This document shows, one piece after another, positions 1 to 9,113 of a stretch of 64,000 nucleotides of DNA. Below the pieces are notes generated by a model. That model saw nothing but the letters and a program-made list of their open reading frames with translations. It had not been told where the DNA came from and searched no databases. The translations under genes were made by a program, and so were the position numbers. The stretch lies in NCBI GenBank assembly GCA_045106935.1, contig JBGCFN010000005.1, positions 1 to 64,000 of the forward strand, written 5' to 3'. The stretch's first letter is position 1, and each line of letters begins with the position of its first letter. The DNA comes from UBA1858 sp045106935. GTDB taxonomy: Bacteria > Pseudomonadota > Gammaproteobacteria > UBA4575.

Positions 1-365
1 TATTCTTGAAGCCAAGCTAAGTCTAAGTCAGGTTTGTTGCTGTTAGTTTTTGCCTGCTCATAGGCGAGTATAAATTCATCATCATTACTTTTTAACCACT
101 GATCAACTTGAGTGAGGATGCTGGTGGATTCTCTACGAAACACTTCTTCAAATACTGAATCCGTAATGAGTGCGATTTTTTGCCTGTTTGTAACATTGTT
201 TGCCTGAGCATAGGCTTCGCAAATACCAAGCATTGAAGCGGTAATGTATTTACTAGTATGCAATGTCGTAGGGACTGTGCCGAGTTCATCTTTTAAAGGC
301 TCGAAGCAATCTGACATGGCTTTTTGTAAAGCGCGTTTATATTTTCCTGTGGTGAGTCCAAACAT
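1..365 (-). CDS. Hypothetical protein, 3' part beyond window edge
   Basis: An open frame starts with ATG at 365 on the minus strand and runs off the left edge after about 121 codons without a stop. The visible protein begins MFGLTTGKYKRAL and is mostly helical and charged. It has no signal peptide or membrane segment in the visible part. I recognise no family. It is divergent from the glucosylglycerate operon, with about 114 bases between the two starts that must hold both promoters. The start is the first Met of a long uninterrupted frame. A small cytoplasmic protein of unknown function is the safest description. Confidence 0.6.
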   Translation of the reverse strand, partial: MFGLTTGKYKRALQKAMSDCFEPLKDELGTVPTTLHTSKYITASMLGICEAYAQANNVTNRQKIALITDSVFEEVFRRESTSILTQVDQWLKSNDDEFILAYEQAKTNSNKPDLDLAWLQE

Positions 366-479
366 AGTGCTTGTCTTTATAAAATTTCTTATGTGTTATC
401 TAAAAATGGGCCATGGTATTGTTAGTTCTGTGCTTTACAATGGCAAGCGATAATTTTATCTTACTATAAAGTTGATTGC

Positions 480-1322
480 ATGGCGGTTATTCAACCAATA
501 ATTTTCACGGACATGGATGGTTCTCTTTTGGATCATGACACTTATAGTCATGCTGAGGCCGATGAGCTTCTTGAGTGGTTGGGAGACAAAAAAATTCCGG
601 TTGTCCCTGCTACAAGCAAAACGCGTGCTGAGGTATTAAAATTGCGTGCTCAGCTTAATAATACTCATCCTTTTATTATTGAGAATGGTGCGGCGATTTT
701 CACTCCATTGAATTATTTTTCACATGATTATATGAATGATAATGTGCATGATGATTATCATGTGAAAGCCTTTGTTGAATCTCGATCACATTGGCAATCA
801 TTATTGAAACAATCAGAAGTGCACCTAAATGAGGCGTTTTTGTCTTTTGCTGATGCTGGAGTAGCCGGTGTTAAAGATATGACAGGCTTATCACTAGAAG
901 AAGCAAGACTGGCTTCACAGCGTGAATATGGTGAGCCATTAAAATGGCTAGGTAGTGATGATCTTTTAAATGAGTTTGATCAATATATTAGTCTACATGG
1001 TGGTCAATTGTTACGTGGAGGCAGATTCGTTCACGTGTCTGGTCCTTGTGACAAAGGGCATGCATTAAAATGGTTGTTCGCTAATTTTCAACAGCAATAT
1101 TGCGATAAAAAGACCGTTAGTATTGCCATTGGCGACAGCCATAACGATGTGGCTATGCTAGAAGCTGCTGACTATGCCATTATCATTCGTTCCCCTGTGC
1201 ATGAGTTTCCAATGCTTGCAGATAATGTTAATCAGCAAGTAGTAATGACTGACCAGGTGGGGCCGCGGGGCTGGGTTGAAGGTGTGTCATATGTATTAAA
1301 GGGCTTAGGTTTTCACAATTAA
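480..1322 (+). CDS. gpgP: Glucosyl-3-phosphoglycerate phosphatase (mannosyl-3-phosphoglycerate phosphatase family HAD hydrolase)
   Basis: This 280-residue HAD-superfamily phosphatase has the nucleophile motif TDMDGSLLD (Asp11 and Asp13) near the N-terminus and the metal-binding motif GDSHNDVAML near residue 220. The cap and overall length match the mannosyl-3-phosphoglycerate phosphatase (MpgP/YedP) family. In that family, members that sit beside a GT81 synthase dephosphorylate glucosyl-3-phosphoglycerate to glucosylglycerate. The next gene is such a synthase, 27 bases downstream, so the glucosyl role is preferred over the mannosyl one. It is cytoplasmic and first of a three-gene operon. Substrate choice is inferred from context. 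Confidence 0.85.
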   Translation: MAVIQPIIFTDMDGSLLDHDTYSHAEADELLEWLGDKKIPVVPATSKTRAEVLKLRAQLNNTHPFIIENGAAIFTPLNYFSHDYMNDNVHDDYHVKAFVESRSHWQSLLKQSEVHLNEAFLSFADAGVAGVKDMTGLSLEEARLASQREYGEPLKWLGSDDLLNEFDQYISLHGGQLLRGGRFVHVSGPCDKGHALKWLFANFQQQYCDKKTVSIAIGDSHNDVAMLEAADYAIIIRSPVHEFPMLADNVNQQVVMTDQVGPRGWVEGVSYVLKGLGFHN

Positions 1323-1349
1323 ATTTATCTAAAAGATTGAAGGTTTAAA

Positions 1350-2573
1350 ATGGGTGATTTTCATCAGAGTGGAATAGTAACAACACTGCATAATTTGACT
1401 AATAGAACGACTGAGGATCTTGAGTCGGAATTAGTCAGTTTTAGTGAGCAACGACGCATGGGATTAATTCTTCCTTCATTATATTCAGAGTTGCATACAG
1501 ACGCTTTGCCTCAAATCGTTAATACGCTGAAACAAGTTCCTTATTTGAATCAAATTGTTATTGGACTGGATAGAGCAGATGAATCAGAGTACCGGCATGC
1601 GGTAGAATTCTTTTCTACGTTGCCGCAAAACCATCGTGTGTTATGGAACGATGGCCCACGTTTGAAAGCCTTACATGAAGAGTTGGCAGAACGCGATCTT
1701 GCACCTACCGAATTAGGTAAAGGACGTAATGTCTGGTATTGCATGGGTTATATCCTTGCCTCTAAACAAGCGGATTCAGTTGCTTTGCATGATTGTGATA
1801 TTTTAACTTATGAACGTGATTTACTTGCGCGATTAATTTATCCGGTAGCTAATCCTCGATTTAATTATGAATTTAGCAAAGGTTATTATGCGCGTTATGC
1901 AGATGGAAAAATTAATGGGCGTGTTAGTCGTTTGTTTGTCACTCCTTTATTGCGTGCACTTAAAAAAGTCGTTGGCCATAATGATTATTTAGAATTTATG
2001 GATAGTTTTAGGTATCCATTGGCAGGTGAGTTTTCATTTAGAACCGATGTATTAAATGATTTGCGTATACCGAGTGATTGGGGTTTGGAAATTGGTGTAT
2101 TGTCTGAGATGCATCGCAACTATGCGCATAACCGTCTTTGTCAGGTGGATATCGCCGATACATATGATCATAAACATCAAGATTTATCCTTGGAAGATAA
2201 GAAGAAGGGTTTATCAAAAATGTCGATGGATATAGCAAAAGCTTTATTTAGAAAAATGGCAACACAAGGAGTTGTGTTTTCTAATGAAACTTTTAGAACA
2301 TTGAAAGCAACTTATTTGCGTATTGCGCTAGATTTTGTAGAAACTTATCATAACGATGCAAGCTTTAATGGTTTGGATCATGATATTCATTTAGAGGAGC
2401 TTGCTGTCGAAGCGTTTTCTGAAAACCTGGTCAATGCTGGCCAAACATTTTTAGATAATCCTATGGAAACACCATTTATCCCAAGTTGGAATCGAATTGC
2501 AAGTGCGATGCCTGATGTATTTTCTCGTTTGAGAGATGCGGTTGAAGAAGATAATAAAGAATTTTCAGAATAA
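1350..2573 (+). CDS. gpgS: Glucosyl-3-phosphoglycerate synthase (GT81)
   Basis: This 407-residue glycosyltransferase transfers glucose from an NDP-glucose donor to 3-phosphoglycerate, the first step of glucosylglycerate synthesis. The DxD-type donor and metal motif lies in HDCDILTYERDLLARL (about residues 148-163). It is followed by the family-typical stretches ending KGYYARY and RLFVTPLL. Length and motifs match GpgS of family GT81 and not the larger mannosyl-3-phosphoglycerate synthases. The start has an AAGG ribosome site. Six bases separate it from the phosphorylase gene, so the three genes are probably co-transcribed. Glucosylglycerate is a known compatible solute under salt stress and nitrogen limitation. 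Confidence 0.88.
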   Translation: MGDFHQSGIVTTLHNLTNRTTEDLESELVSFSEQRRMGLILPSLYSELHTDALPQIVNTLKQVPYLNQIVIGLDRADESEYRHAVEFFSTLPQNHRVLWNDGPRLKALHEELAERDLAPTELGKGRNVWYCMGYILASKQADSVALHDCDILTYERDLLARLIYPVANPRFNYEFSKGYYARYADGKINGRVSRLFVTPLLRALKKVVGHNDYLEFMDSFRYPLAGEFSFRTDVLNDLRIPSDWGLEIGVLSEMHRNYAHNRLCQVDIADTYDHKHQDLSLEDKKKGLSKMSMDIAKALFRKMATQGVVFSNETFRTLKATYLRIALDFVETYHNDASFNGLDHDIHLEELAVEAFSENLVNAGQTFLDNPMETPFIPSWNRIASAMPDVFSRLRDAVEEDNKEFSE

Positions 2574-2579
2574 GTAACA

Positions 2580-4325
2580 ATGAATGATTTATTGCAGACG
2601 CTTACACAGCGTGTGGTTTCGCATGTAGAGGCTATTTATAAAAGTGTAGATGCTGAAATCGATTATCAGGAATTAGCTAATCAGTTAATTGCTGCTGCAC
2701 AGTTAGATACTTCACAAGTCGATCCCGTGGCTCAGCTAGATTATTGGGATCAATCAGATGTCGCCATGATTACCTATGCGGATACTGTGCGTAAAATAGG
2801 TATACCGCCTCTAAAAGTATTGCATACGTTTTTAGATGAATTTTGTAAAGACACGATCAATACAGTACATATCCTGCCTTTTTTTCCTTTTAGTTCTGAT
2901 GATGGCTTTGCAGTAAAAGACTACCTTCAGGTTAATGAAGCGCATGGTGACTGGGGTGATATAACAGCGATTGCTAATGACTATCACATGATGTCTGACT
3001 TAGTGATAAATCATTGCTCTAGTAGTAGTCAGTGGTTTGAGAACTTCAAAAAGAATCTGTATCCCGGTAAGGATTATTTTTTTGTTGCGTCGCCTGAAGA
3101 TGATTTATCTAAAGTAGTGCGGCCACGAACTAATGATCTGCTTTGCAAGGTTGAGACGAGTGACGGATCTAAGCATGTGTGGTGTACGTTTAGTCACGAT
3201 CAGGTAGATTTTAATTTTGCGAATCCGGATGTATTGCTAGAGTTTGTAAAAATTATTCGTTTTTATTTGGATCGAGGTGTGCGGATTTTCCGCTTTGATG
3301 CGGTCGCTTTTCTGTGGAAAATTGTTGGCACTAGTTGTCTGAATCTAGATCAGACGCATGAGATTGTCAGATTGCTGCGAACTTTGATAGAGCGTATTCG
3401 TTCAGACGCGATGATTATTACAGAAACTAACATTCCCAATAGAGAAAACTTGTCTTATTTTGGCAATGCTAATGAAGCACATTGCGTCTACAATTTCTCA
3501 TTGCCTCCATTATTGTTGAATACCTTGCTAACAGGTGACTGTCATTACTTAAAACAATGGATGATGAGCATGCCTCCTGCGCAGCATGGAACTGCTTATT
3601 TTAATTTTATCGCATCGCATGATGGTATTGGTTTAAGGCCAGCTGAAGGGTTGATGAGTAATGATGAAATTAATGTAATTATAAAAACCATCGAAAATTT
3701 CGGCGGTAAAGTGTCTTGGCGGTCAGGCGTTGATAGTGAGCCACGCCCCTATGAATTAAACATTGCTTTGTTTGACGCGCTACAAGGAACTGTAGAAGGG
3801 AAAGATCACTTCGGTGAAGACCGGTTTATTTGCGCACATGCTATTATGATGGCCTTAGAAGGGATTCCTGCTTTTTATATTCATAGTTTGTTAGGCACTG
3901 GCAACGATTACCAACGTTTGCAAGACACGCAACGCAATCGCACTATTAATCGCCATCGCTGGCAGTTAGATGAATTGTATGATGTGCTTAATGACGAAAC
4001 GACACAACATGGTCGTGTGTATCATCGAATGAAACGGTTAATTGGTATAAGGCGAAAACAAGATGCATTTCATCCAAATGCAACTCAGTTCACTTTGCAT
4101 CTTGGTAATCAGACATTTGGTTTTTGGCGACAGAGTATGGATAGACGCCAAAGTATATTTTGCATCAGTAATATTTCTACAAATACCTTGTCTTTATCGT
4201 TATCAGATATTAATTTGATTAGTACTGAACATTGGTTTGATCTTATTAGTGGAAGTGAGCTTGAAAGCAACGATGGTTCGTTCGAATTAAAGCCATATCA
4301 GACTTGCTGGATAACAAACAAGTAA
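2580..4325 (+). CDS. GH13_18 phosphorylase, probably glucosylglycerate phosphorylase
   Basis: This 581-residue protein belongs to the sucrose-phosphorylase group of GH13. The catalytic residues are visible: nucleophile Asp240 in RIFRFDAVAF, acid/base Glu282 in IITETN, and transition-state Asp348 in ASHDGIG. It is longer than bifidobacterial sucrose phosphorylases (about 490-505 residues) and similar in length to the clade containing E. coli YcjM and Meiothermus glucosylglycerate phosphorylase. The two preceding genes make glucosylglycerate, so reversible phosphorolysis of that compound to glucose-1-phosphate and glycerate is the likely reaction. Sucrose phosphorylase is the alternative. It ends two bases from the convergent mutS, with no terminator visible between them. 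Confidence 0.82.
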   Translation: MNDLLQTLTQRVVSHVEAIYKSVDAEIDYQELANQLIAAAQLDTSQVDPVAQLDYWDQSDVAMITYADTVRKIGIPPLKVLHTFLDEFCKDTINTVHILPFFPFSSDDGFAVKDYLQVNEAHGDWGDITAIANDYHMMSDLVINHCSSSSQWFENFKKNLYPGKDYFFVASPEDDLSKVVRPRTNDLLCKVETSDGSKHVWCTFSHDQVDFNFANPDVLLEFVKIIRFYLDRGVRIFRFDAVAFLWKIVGTSCLNLDQTHEIVRLLRTLIERIRSDAMIITETNIPNRENLSYFGNANEAHCVYNFSLPPLLLNTLLTGDCHYLKQWMMSMPPAQHGTAYFNFIASHDGIGLRPAEGLMSNDEINVIIKTIENFGGKVSWRSGVDSEPRPYELNIALFDALQGTVEGKDHFGEDRFICAHAIMMALEGIPAFYIHSLLGTGNDYQRLQDTQRNRTINRHRWQLDELYDVLNDETTQHGRVYHRMKRLIGIRRKQDAFHPNATQFTLHLGNQTFGFWRQSMDRRQSIFCISNISTNTLSLSLSDINLISTEHWFDLISGSELESNDGSFELKPYQTCWITNK

Positions 4326-4327
4326 CT

Positions 4328-6880
4328 TTAATCGTCTTCTAGTTCTTTTAGTGCGTATAACATCTCCAATGCTTGTTTAGGGGATAACTCATCCGGATTG
4401 ATGGTGTCTAGTTTGTCTATCACTGGGTGACTGTCTGTTGAATTAACCATTAAAGGCAGTTCTGTTTGAATAGAATCTTTAGACTGTGATTGTTGCTCTA
4501 ATAAAGCTAAACGTTGCTTGGCATTTTTAATAACACTTCGTGGGACACCAGCAAGCTGTGCAACTTGCAGGCCATAACTCTGATTGGCGGGTCCAGGTTT
4601 CACTGTATGTAGAAATACAATTTCATCGTCGTGTTCTATTGCGTCTATATGAATATTGACTGCGCCCTCTAATTCATTTGCTAATGAGGTGAGTTCAAAA
4701 TAATGTGTGGCAAACGTTGTCAGTGAGCGATTTTTTTGTAATAAATGATCAGCACAACCCCAAGCTAAAGATAAGCCATCAAATGTGCTTGTGCCGCGGC
4801 CAATTTCATCCATTAGGACTAAACTATTTTCTGTCGCATTGTTTAAAATATTGGCGGCTTCAGTCATTTCAACCATAAAAGTTGAACGACCGGTACTTAA
4901 ATCATCGGCCGCACCTACGCGGGTAAATATTCTATCAATCGCGCCAAGCTTCGCTGATTCTGCAGGGACATAGCAGCCAGAAAATGCAAGAATAGTAATC
5001 AATGCAGTTTGGCGCATGAAAGTCGATTTGCCGCCCATGTTCGGGCCTGTAATCAGTAATAATCGTGAATCTGGTGTCAGGGTTATATCGTTAGCAATAA
5101 ATGGCGCTTGTTGTATCTGTTCCACAACAGGGTGTCTGCCTTGTTTTATGCTAATACCAATGTCTTCACTTAATTCAGGTTGCACATAATTAAAATCTAA
5201 AGCGACTTGAGCAAAACAGGCAAGCACGTCAAGTTCGGCAATGGCGTTTGCAATAGATTGTAGTGGCGCTAGATAAGTAAGTAGCTGGTCAAGTATTTGG
5301 TCGTACAAATATTTTTCCCGGCCTAAGGCACGTTCTTTAGCGCTGAGTACTTTGTCTTCAAATTCTTTTAATTCTGGCGTGATATAGCGCTCAACATTTT
5401 TTAGTGTCTGTCTGCGTGTGAATCGATCTGGTATTTTATCAACTTGCAGTTTGCTGACTTCAATGTAGTAACCATGAACGCGGTTGTAAGCTACCTTTAA
5501 TGTTGCAATGCCAGTTTCTTCTTGTTCGCGTTGTTCTAATTGCAGTAAATAGTCATCTGCATTGGTATGCAGTGTGCGTAATTCATCTAGTTCTTCGTCA
5601 TAACCCGTCGCGATGACACCACCGTCCTTGATAAATGCGGAAGGTTCGTCTTTTAATGAAGAAGATAATAAATCGTCTAATACTTTGGGTGCATTGAGCT
5701 GCTTTTGTAACGTATCAATTCTGCCTTGAGTAAAAACATTTAATACTGAACGTATGTTTGGCAGTTGATGTAATGAATCTCTTAATGCGGTTAGGTCTCT
5801 TGGTCGAGCTGTTTGAATGGCAATGCGTGCACGTATGCGTTCTATATCAGCAATGATTTTAAGATGCTCTTGTAGATCAAGATAGGTATTTGTTTGAATA
5901 AAATTATCGATGGCTTGATAGCGCAAGCGTAAATTGGCTAGATTCAAACAGGGCTGCCCAATCCATCGGCGCAAACAACGTGCGCCCATCGCTGTTTTAG
6001 TGTGATCGATCACACCAGTCAGACAATGCTTAGTGCCTCCGTCAATAGATTGATCAATCTCAAGATTTTTTCGGCTAATGGCGTCAACGACAATATATTC
6101 ATCATGGCGTTGTACTCTTAGGCCGGTAATATGAGGTAATGCTTTGCGCTGAGTATCTTTGACATACTGTAATAATCCACCCGCGGCACAAATAGCGGTG
6201 GGTGAATCATCACAACCAAACCCTGTTAAATCTTTGGTGCCAAATTGCTCGGTGAGCAGTCGGTGAGAACTATCAAATTCAAAGATCCATTCAGGTTGAG
6301 TTTGTGAGTGTCGATTAGATAAAGATAATTGGGAATATTCTTGAGTGATGATTTCTGCGGGTTGCAGTCTTTCAATTTCTGCAAGCAGCTCGTCTTCACT
6401 TGAGAACGTTTGCAATAAAAAATCACCGGACCCAAGTTCAATGCTTGCTAAGCCGATGGTGTCGCCTTGAATGTAAATTGCACAGATATGATTGTCCCGT
6501 TTATGGTCAAGCAAATTTTCATCAGTAATTGTGCCTGGCGTGACAATTCTTACGACTTCGCGTTTGACTAATCCTTTGCTTGCTGCGGGATCGCTCACCT
6601 GCTCACAGACAGCAATTGATTGTCCTGATTTAACTAAGCGTCCCAGGTACCCTTCAGCAGCGTGCACAGGAACACCTGCCATGGGAATGCGTTGGCCATT
6701 TGAATTGCCACGTGAGGTGAGTGTTAGATCTAATAAGCGCGCGGCGTGTTCAGCATCTTCCATAAACAATTCATAGAAATCACCCATGCGATAAAAAAGT
6801 AGTTTGTCTGGGTGATCTGCTTTGATGCCTAGGTACTGCTGCATCATTGGCGTATGCTTCTCAGAGGATTGACTTGTCAT
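4328..6880 (-). CDS. mutS: DNA mismatch repair protein MutS
   Basis: This 850-residue protein has the full MutS architecture. The N-terminal mismatch-binding domain carries the Phe-x-Glu wedge in GDFYELF (Phe35, Glu37). It is followed by connector, lever and clamp domains and a C-terminal ABC ATPase with Walker A GPNMGGKST near residue 610 and signature/Walker B around VLMDEIGRGTST. A family-typical C-terminal tail follows. MutS recognises mispairs and recruits MutL in the cytoplasm. The length is normal (E. coli 853). It is monocistronic here and transcribed opposite to its neighbours. Nothing looks damaged. Confidence 0.97.
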   Translation of the reverse strand: MTSQSSEKHTPMMQQYLGIKADHPDKLLFYRMGDFYELFMEDAEHAARLLDLTLTSRGNSNGQRIPMAGVPVHAAEGYLGRLVKSGQSIAVCEQVSDPAASKGLVKREVVRIVTPGTITDENLLDHKRDNHICAIYIQGDTIGLASIELGSGDFLLQTFSSEDELLAEIERLQPAEIITQEYSQLSLSNRHSQTQPEWIFEFDSSHRLLTEQFGTKDLTGFGCDDSPTAICAAGGLLQYVKDTQRKALPHITGLRVQRHDEYIVVDAISRKNLEIDQSIDGGTKHCLTGVIDHTKTAMGARCLRRWIGQPCLNLANLRLRYQAIDNFIQTNTYLDLQEHLKIIADIERIRARIAIQTARPRDLTALRDSLHQLPNIRSVLNVFTQGRIDTLQKQLNAPKVLDDLLSSSLKDEPSAFIKDGGVIATGYDEELDELRTLHTNADDYLLQLEQREQEETGIATLKVAYNRVHGYYIEVSKLQVDKIPDRFTRRQTLKNVERYITPELKEFEDKVLSAKERALGREKYLYDQILDQLLTYLAPLQSIANAIAELDVLACFAQVALDFNYVQPELSEDIGISIKQGRHPVVEQIQQAPFIANDITLTPDSRLLLITGPNMGGKSTFMRQTALITILAFSGCYVPAESAKLGAIDRIFTRVGAADDLSTGRSTFMVEMTEAANILNNATENSLVLMDEIGRGTSTFDGLSLAWGCADHLLQKNRSLTTFATHYFELTSLANELEGAVNIHIDAIEHDDEIVFLHTVKPGPANQSYGLQVAQLAGVPRSVIKNAKQRLALLEQQSQSKDSIQTELPLMVNSTDSHPVIDKLDTINPDELSPKQALEMLYALKELEDD

Positions 6881-6953
6881 ACAGTTAGTTTAACCCCGAT
6901 ACTTTATTTGGTCACAGTCATAATCATGTTATTTTCTTTATGTAGCTTTCTTT

Positions 6954-7439
6954 GTGGAGATAGATATTAAAACTTCTGTCATTCAGGTGTCTGAACTTCT
7001 TATTGGACGAAACCAAAGCTTGGCGGTGGCCGAATCATGTACAGGTGGATGGTTGGCTAAAGTATGCACAGATTTGCCAGGCAGCTCAGCATGGTTTGAT
7101 CGCGGTTACGTCACCTATAGTAATGACGCTAAGCATGACATGTTAGGTGTGTCGGAATCGACCATTGAATCCCATGGCGCGGTTAGTTCTGAAACAGTTG
7201 TGGAAATGGTGTCGGGTACTTTAAAGCATAGTCATGCGGATTGGGCGATCGCAATTTCTGGTGTTGCCGGGCCTGGCGGCGGCAGTGATATTAATCCTGT
7301 TGGTTCAGTGTGGTTTGCTTGGATGAAAAAGAATCAAAATCCTCATACTATTAAAAAAATATTTTCTGGTGACCGTGAACAAGTGCGTCAGCAATCAGTT
7401 GAATTTGCATTAGAAGAATTGGCTAAGTTGTTGATATGA
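6954..7439 (+). CDS. pncC: Nicotinamide-nucleotide amidohydrolase (CinA C-terminal domain)
   Basis: This 161-residue stand-alone CinA C-terminal domain protein deamidates nicotinamide mononucleotide to nicotinate mononucleotide in pyridine nucleotide recycling. The family signatures AVAESCTGGWLA and AISGVAGPGGGS are intact. The frame opens with GTG at 6954, and no ATG or strong Shine-Dalgarno is available further up. The gene commonly precedes recA in gammaproteobacteria, as here. It overlaps the following thpR gene by four bases (ATGA), implying translational coupling. Confidence 0.93.
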   Translation: MEIDIKTSVIQVSELLIGRNQSLAVAESCTGGWLAKVCTDLPGSSAWFDRGYVTYSNDAKHDMLGVSESTIESHGAVSSETVVEMVSGTLKHSHADWAIAISGVAGPGGGSDINPVGSVWFAWMKKNQNPHTIKKIFSGDREQVRQQSVEFALEELAKLLI

Positions 7440-7960
7440 ATGCGAGGCGATTATTTTTAGCCATTTGGCCTAATGAGCAACAACTTGAGAAGTTACATGA
7501 GATTCAATGTGACTATGTAGGGTGGGGGAGAGAGGTAGTACCTGAGAACTTTCACGTAACATTATTATTTCTAGGCAATATTTCTTATGAGGCAACAGAT
7601 TGTATTGTGCAAAATTTGCAGGATATATCTGCACAGCCATTTCATATGGCGTTAGACCGATTAGGCTATTTTGATAAAACAAAAATATTTTGGGTCGGCC
7701 CAAGTGACGTGCCATCAGAGCTAGAAAGCTTATATAAAAGTGTACGCAACTGTGCGCAATACTGTGGTATTTCCAAGTTGAGCAAGCGTTATGTGCCGCA
7801 TGTATCGCTGTTAAGAAACTCAGAAATTCCGACTTCAAATCCAGATTTTATGCCGATTGAATGGCAAGTTGATGAGTTTCATTTGGTTGAATCTCGCCTC
7901 GACAAAGATGGCGCACGTTACTACACGCTCGATAGTTTTCCATTAGTAAATCTTGTGTAG
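7436..7960 (+). CDS. thpR: RNA 2',3'-cyclic phosphodiesterase (2'-5' RNA ligase family)
   Basis: This 174-residue protein of the 2H phosphoesterase superfamily has the two catalytic HxT/Sx motifs HVTLLFLG (about residue 41) and HVSLLRNS (about residue 122). ThpR/LigT proteins hydrolyse 2',3'-cyclic phosphates on RNA ends and can ligate tRNA halves in vitro. The start overlaps the pncC stop in an ATGA junction. The length matches E. coli ThpR (176). It is cytoplasmic; its physiological substrate is unclear in the family generally. Confidence 0.92.
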   Translation: MNARRLFLAIWPNEQQLEKLHEIQCDYVGWGREVVPENFHVTLLFLGNISYEATDCIVQNLQDISAQPFHMALDRLGYFDKTKIFWVGPSDVPSELESLYKSVRNCAQYCGISKLSKRYVPHVSLLRNSEIPTSNPDFMPIEWQVDEFHLVESRLDKDGARYYTLDSFPLVNLV

Positions 7961-8066
7961 ACTGCGTGTGTTGACGCTATTAATATAGCGCGATTACTCA
8001 TGATATAAATTCATTAAGTTAAAATCATACTTAAACAACACCATACACAAGAAGCCGAGGTAATTC

Positions 8067-9113
8067 GTGGAAGAAGACAAGAAAAAAGCGTTAACAGCAG
8101 CTCTAGGGCAAATTGAACGACAGTTTGGGAAAGGGGCAGTCATGCGCTTGGGTGACGATACACTCCCGCGAAACATTGATGTGATATCAACAGGCTCGTT
8201 GGCATTAGATGTTGCGTTAGGCATTGGTGGTTTGCCTAAAGGCCGAGTGATTGAAATCTTTGGGCCAGAGTCTTCAGGTAAAACGACATTAACATTGCAA
8301 GCGATTGCTGAGTGCCAAAAGTCAGGAGGCACTGCTGCATTCGTTGATGCTGAGCATGCACTAGACCCTTCTTATGCTGAGAAGCTAGGTGTTAATGTTG
8401 ATGATTTACTTGTGTCGCAACCCGATACTGGTGAGCAGGCGTTAGAGATTACCGATATGTTAGTACGTTCTGGTGCGGTTGATATTGTCGTCGTCGACTC
8501 TGTCGCTGCGTTAACACCAAGAGCTGAAATCGAAGGTGACATGGGTGACTCACACATGGGTCTGCAGGCAAGATTAATGTCTCAAGCATTAAGAAAACTT
8601 ACCGGTAACATTAAGCGCTCAAATACCATGGTGATTTTCATTAACCAAATTCGTATGAAGATTGGTGTTATGTTTGGAAGCCCTGAAACAACCACGGGTG
8701 GTAATGCATTGAAGTTTTATGCATCAGTTCGCTTAGATATTCGCCGTATTGGCTCGATTAAGAAGGGTGATGAAATTCTTGGTAATGAGACTCGCGTTAA
8801 AGTGGTGAAAAACAAGATGGCGCCTCCATTCAAGAAAGCAGAATTTGAAATTCTTTATGGTGAAGGTATTTCACGCGTTGGTGAGTTGATTGACTTAGGT
8901 GTCGAGAACGAACTCGTTAAGAAAGCCGGTTCTTGGTACAGCTATGGTGATGACCGTATTGGCCAAGGAAAAGAGAATGCCAAAGCCTACTTAAATGAAA
9001 ATTCTCATTTGATCGAAGAGCTTGATGGGCTGTTGCGTGCAAAATTACTTCCAGATTTGAGTGATTATGTGCCTGATGACTCTGAAGAAGAGGAAGAGGC
9101 TGCTGAAGTCTAA
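8067..9113 (+). CDS. recA: Recombinase RecA
   Basis: This 348-residue protein has Walker A GPESSGKTT, the MAW-like segment, Walker B VVVDSVAAL, loop L2 around GNALKFYASVRLD, and the acidic C-terminal tail that modulates filament assembly. It polymerises on single-stranded DNA for strand exchange and stimulates LexA self-cleavage. It starts with GTG at 8067, seven bases after a GAGG Shine-Dalgarno. A TTGACG -35-like hexamer lies at 7971, but no good -10 follows at the usual distance. No classical CTG-N10-CAG LexA box is visible upstream. The recX frame begins inside its 3' end. Confidence 0.98.
   Translation: MEEDKKKALTAALGQIERQFGKGAVMRLGDDTLPRNIDVISTGSLALDVALGIGGLPKGRVIEIFGPESSGKTTLTLQAIAECQKSGGTAAFVDAEHALDPSYAEKLGVNVDDLLVSQPDTGEQALEITDMLVRSGAVDIVVVDSVAALTPRAEIEGDMGDSHMGLQARLMSQALRKLTGNIKRSNTMVIFINQIRMKIGVMFGSPETTTGGNALKFYASVRLDIRRIGSIKKGDEILGNETRVKVVKNKMAPPFKKAEFEILYGEGISRVGELIDLGVENELVKKAGSWYSYGDDRIGQGKENAKAYLNENSHLIEELDGLLRAKLLPDLSDYVPDDSEEEEEAAEV

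Noticed and set aside
92..289. Minus-strand reading frame of 65 codons at the left edge
   Set aside because: It overlaps, in another frame, the longer partial gene that starts at 365 and has a coherent protein composition.
7971..7999. Sigma-70 promoter for recA from TTGACG at 7971
   Set aside because: The hexamer at the right distance (TTACTC or TACTCA) is a poor -10, so I do not list it as a promoter.
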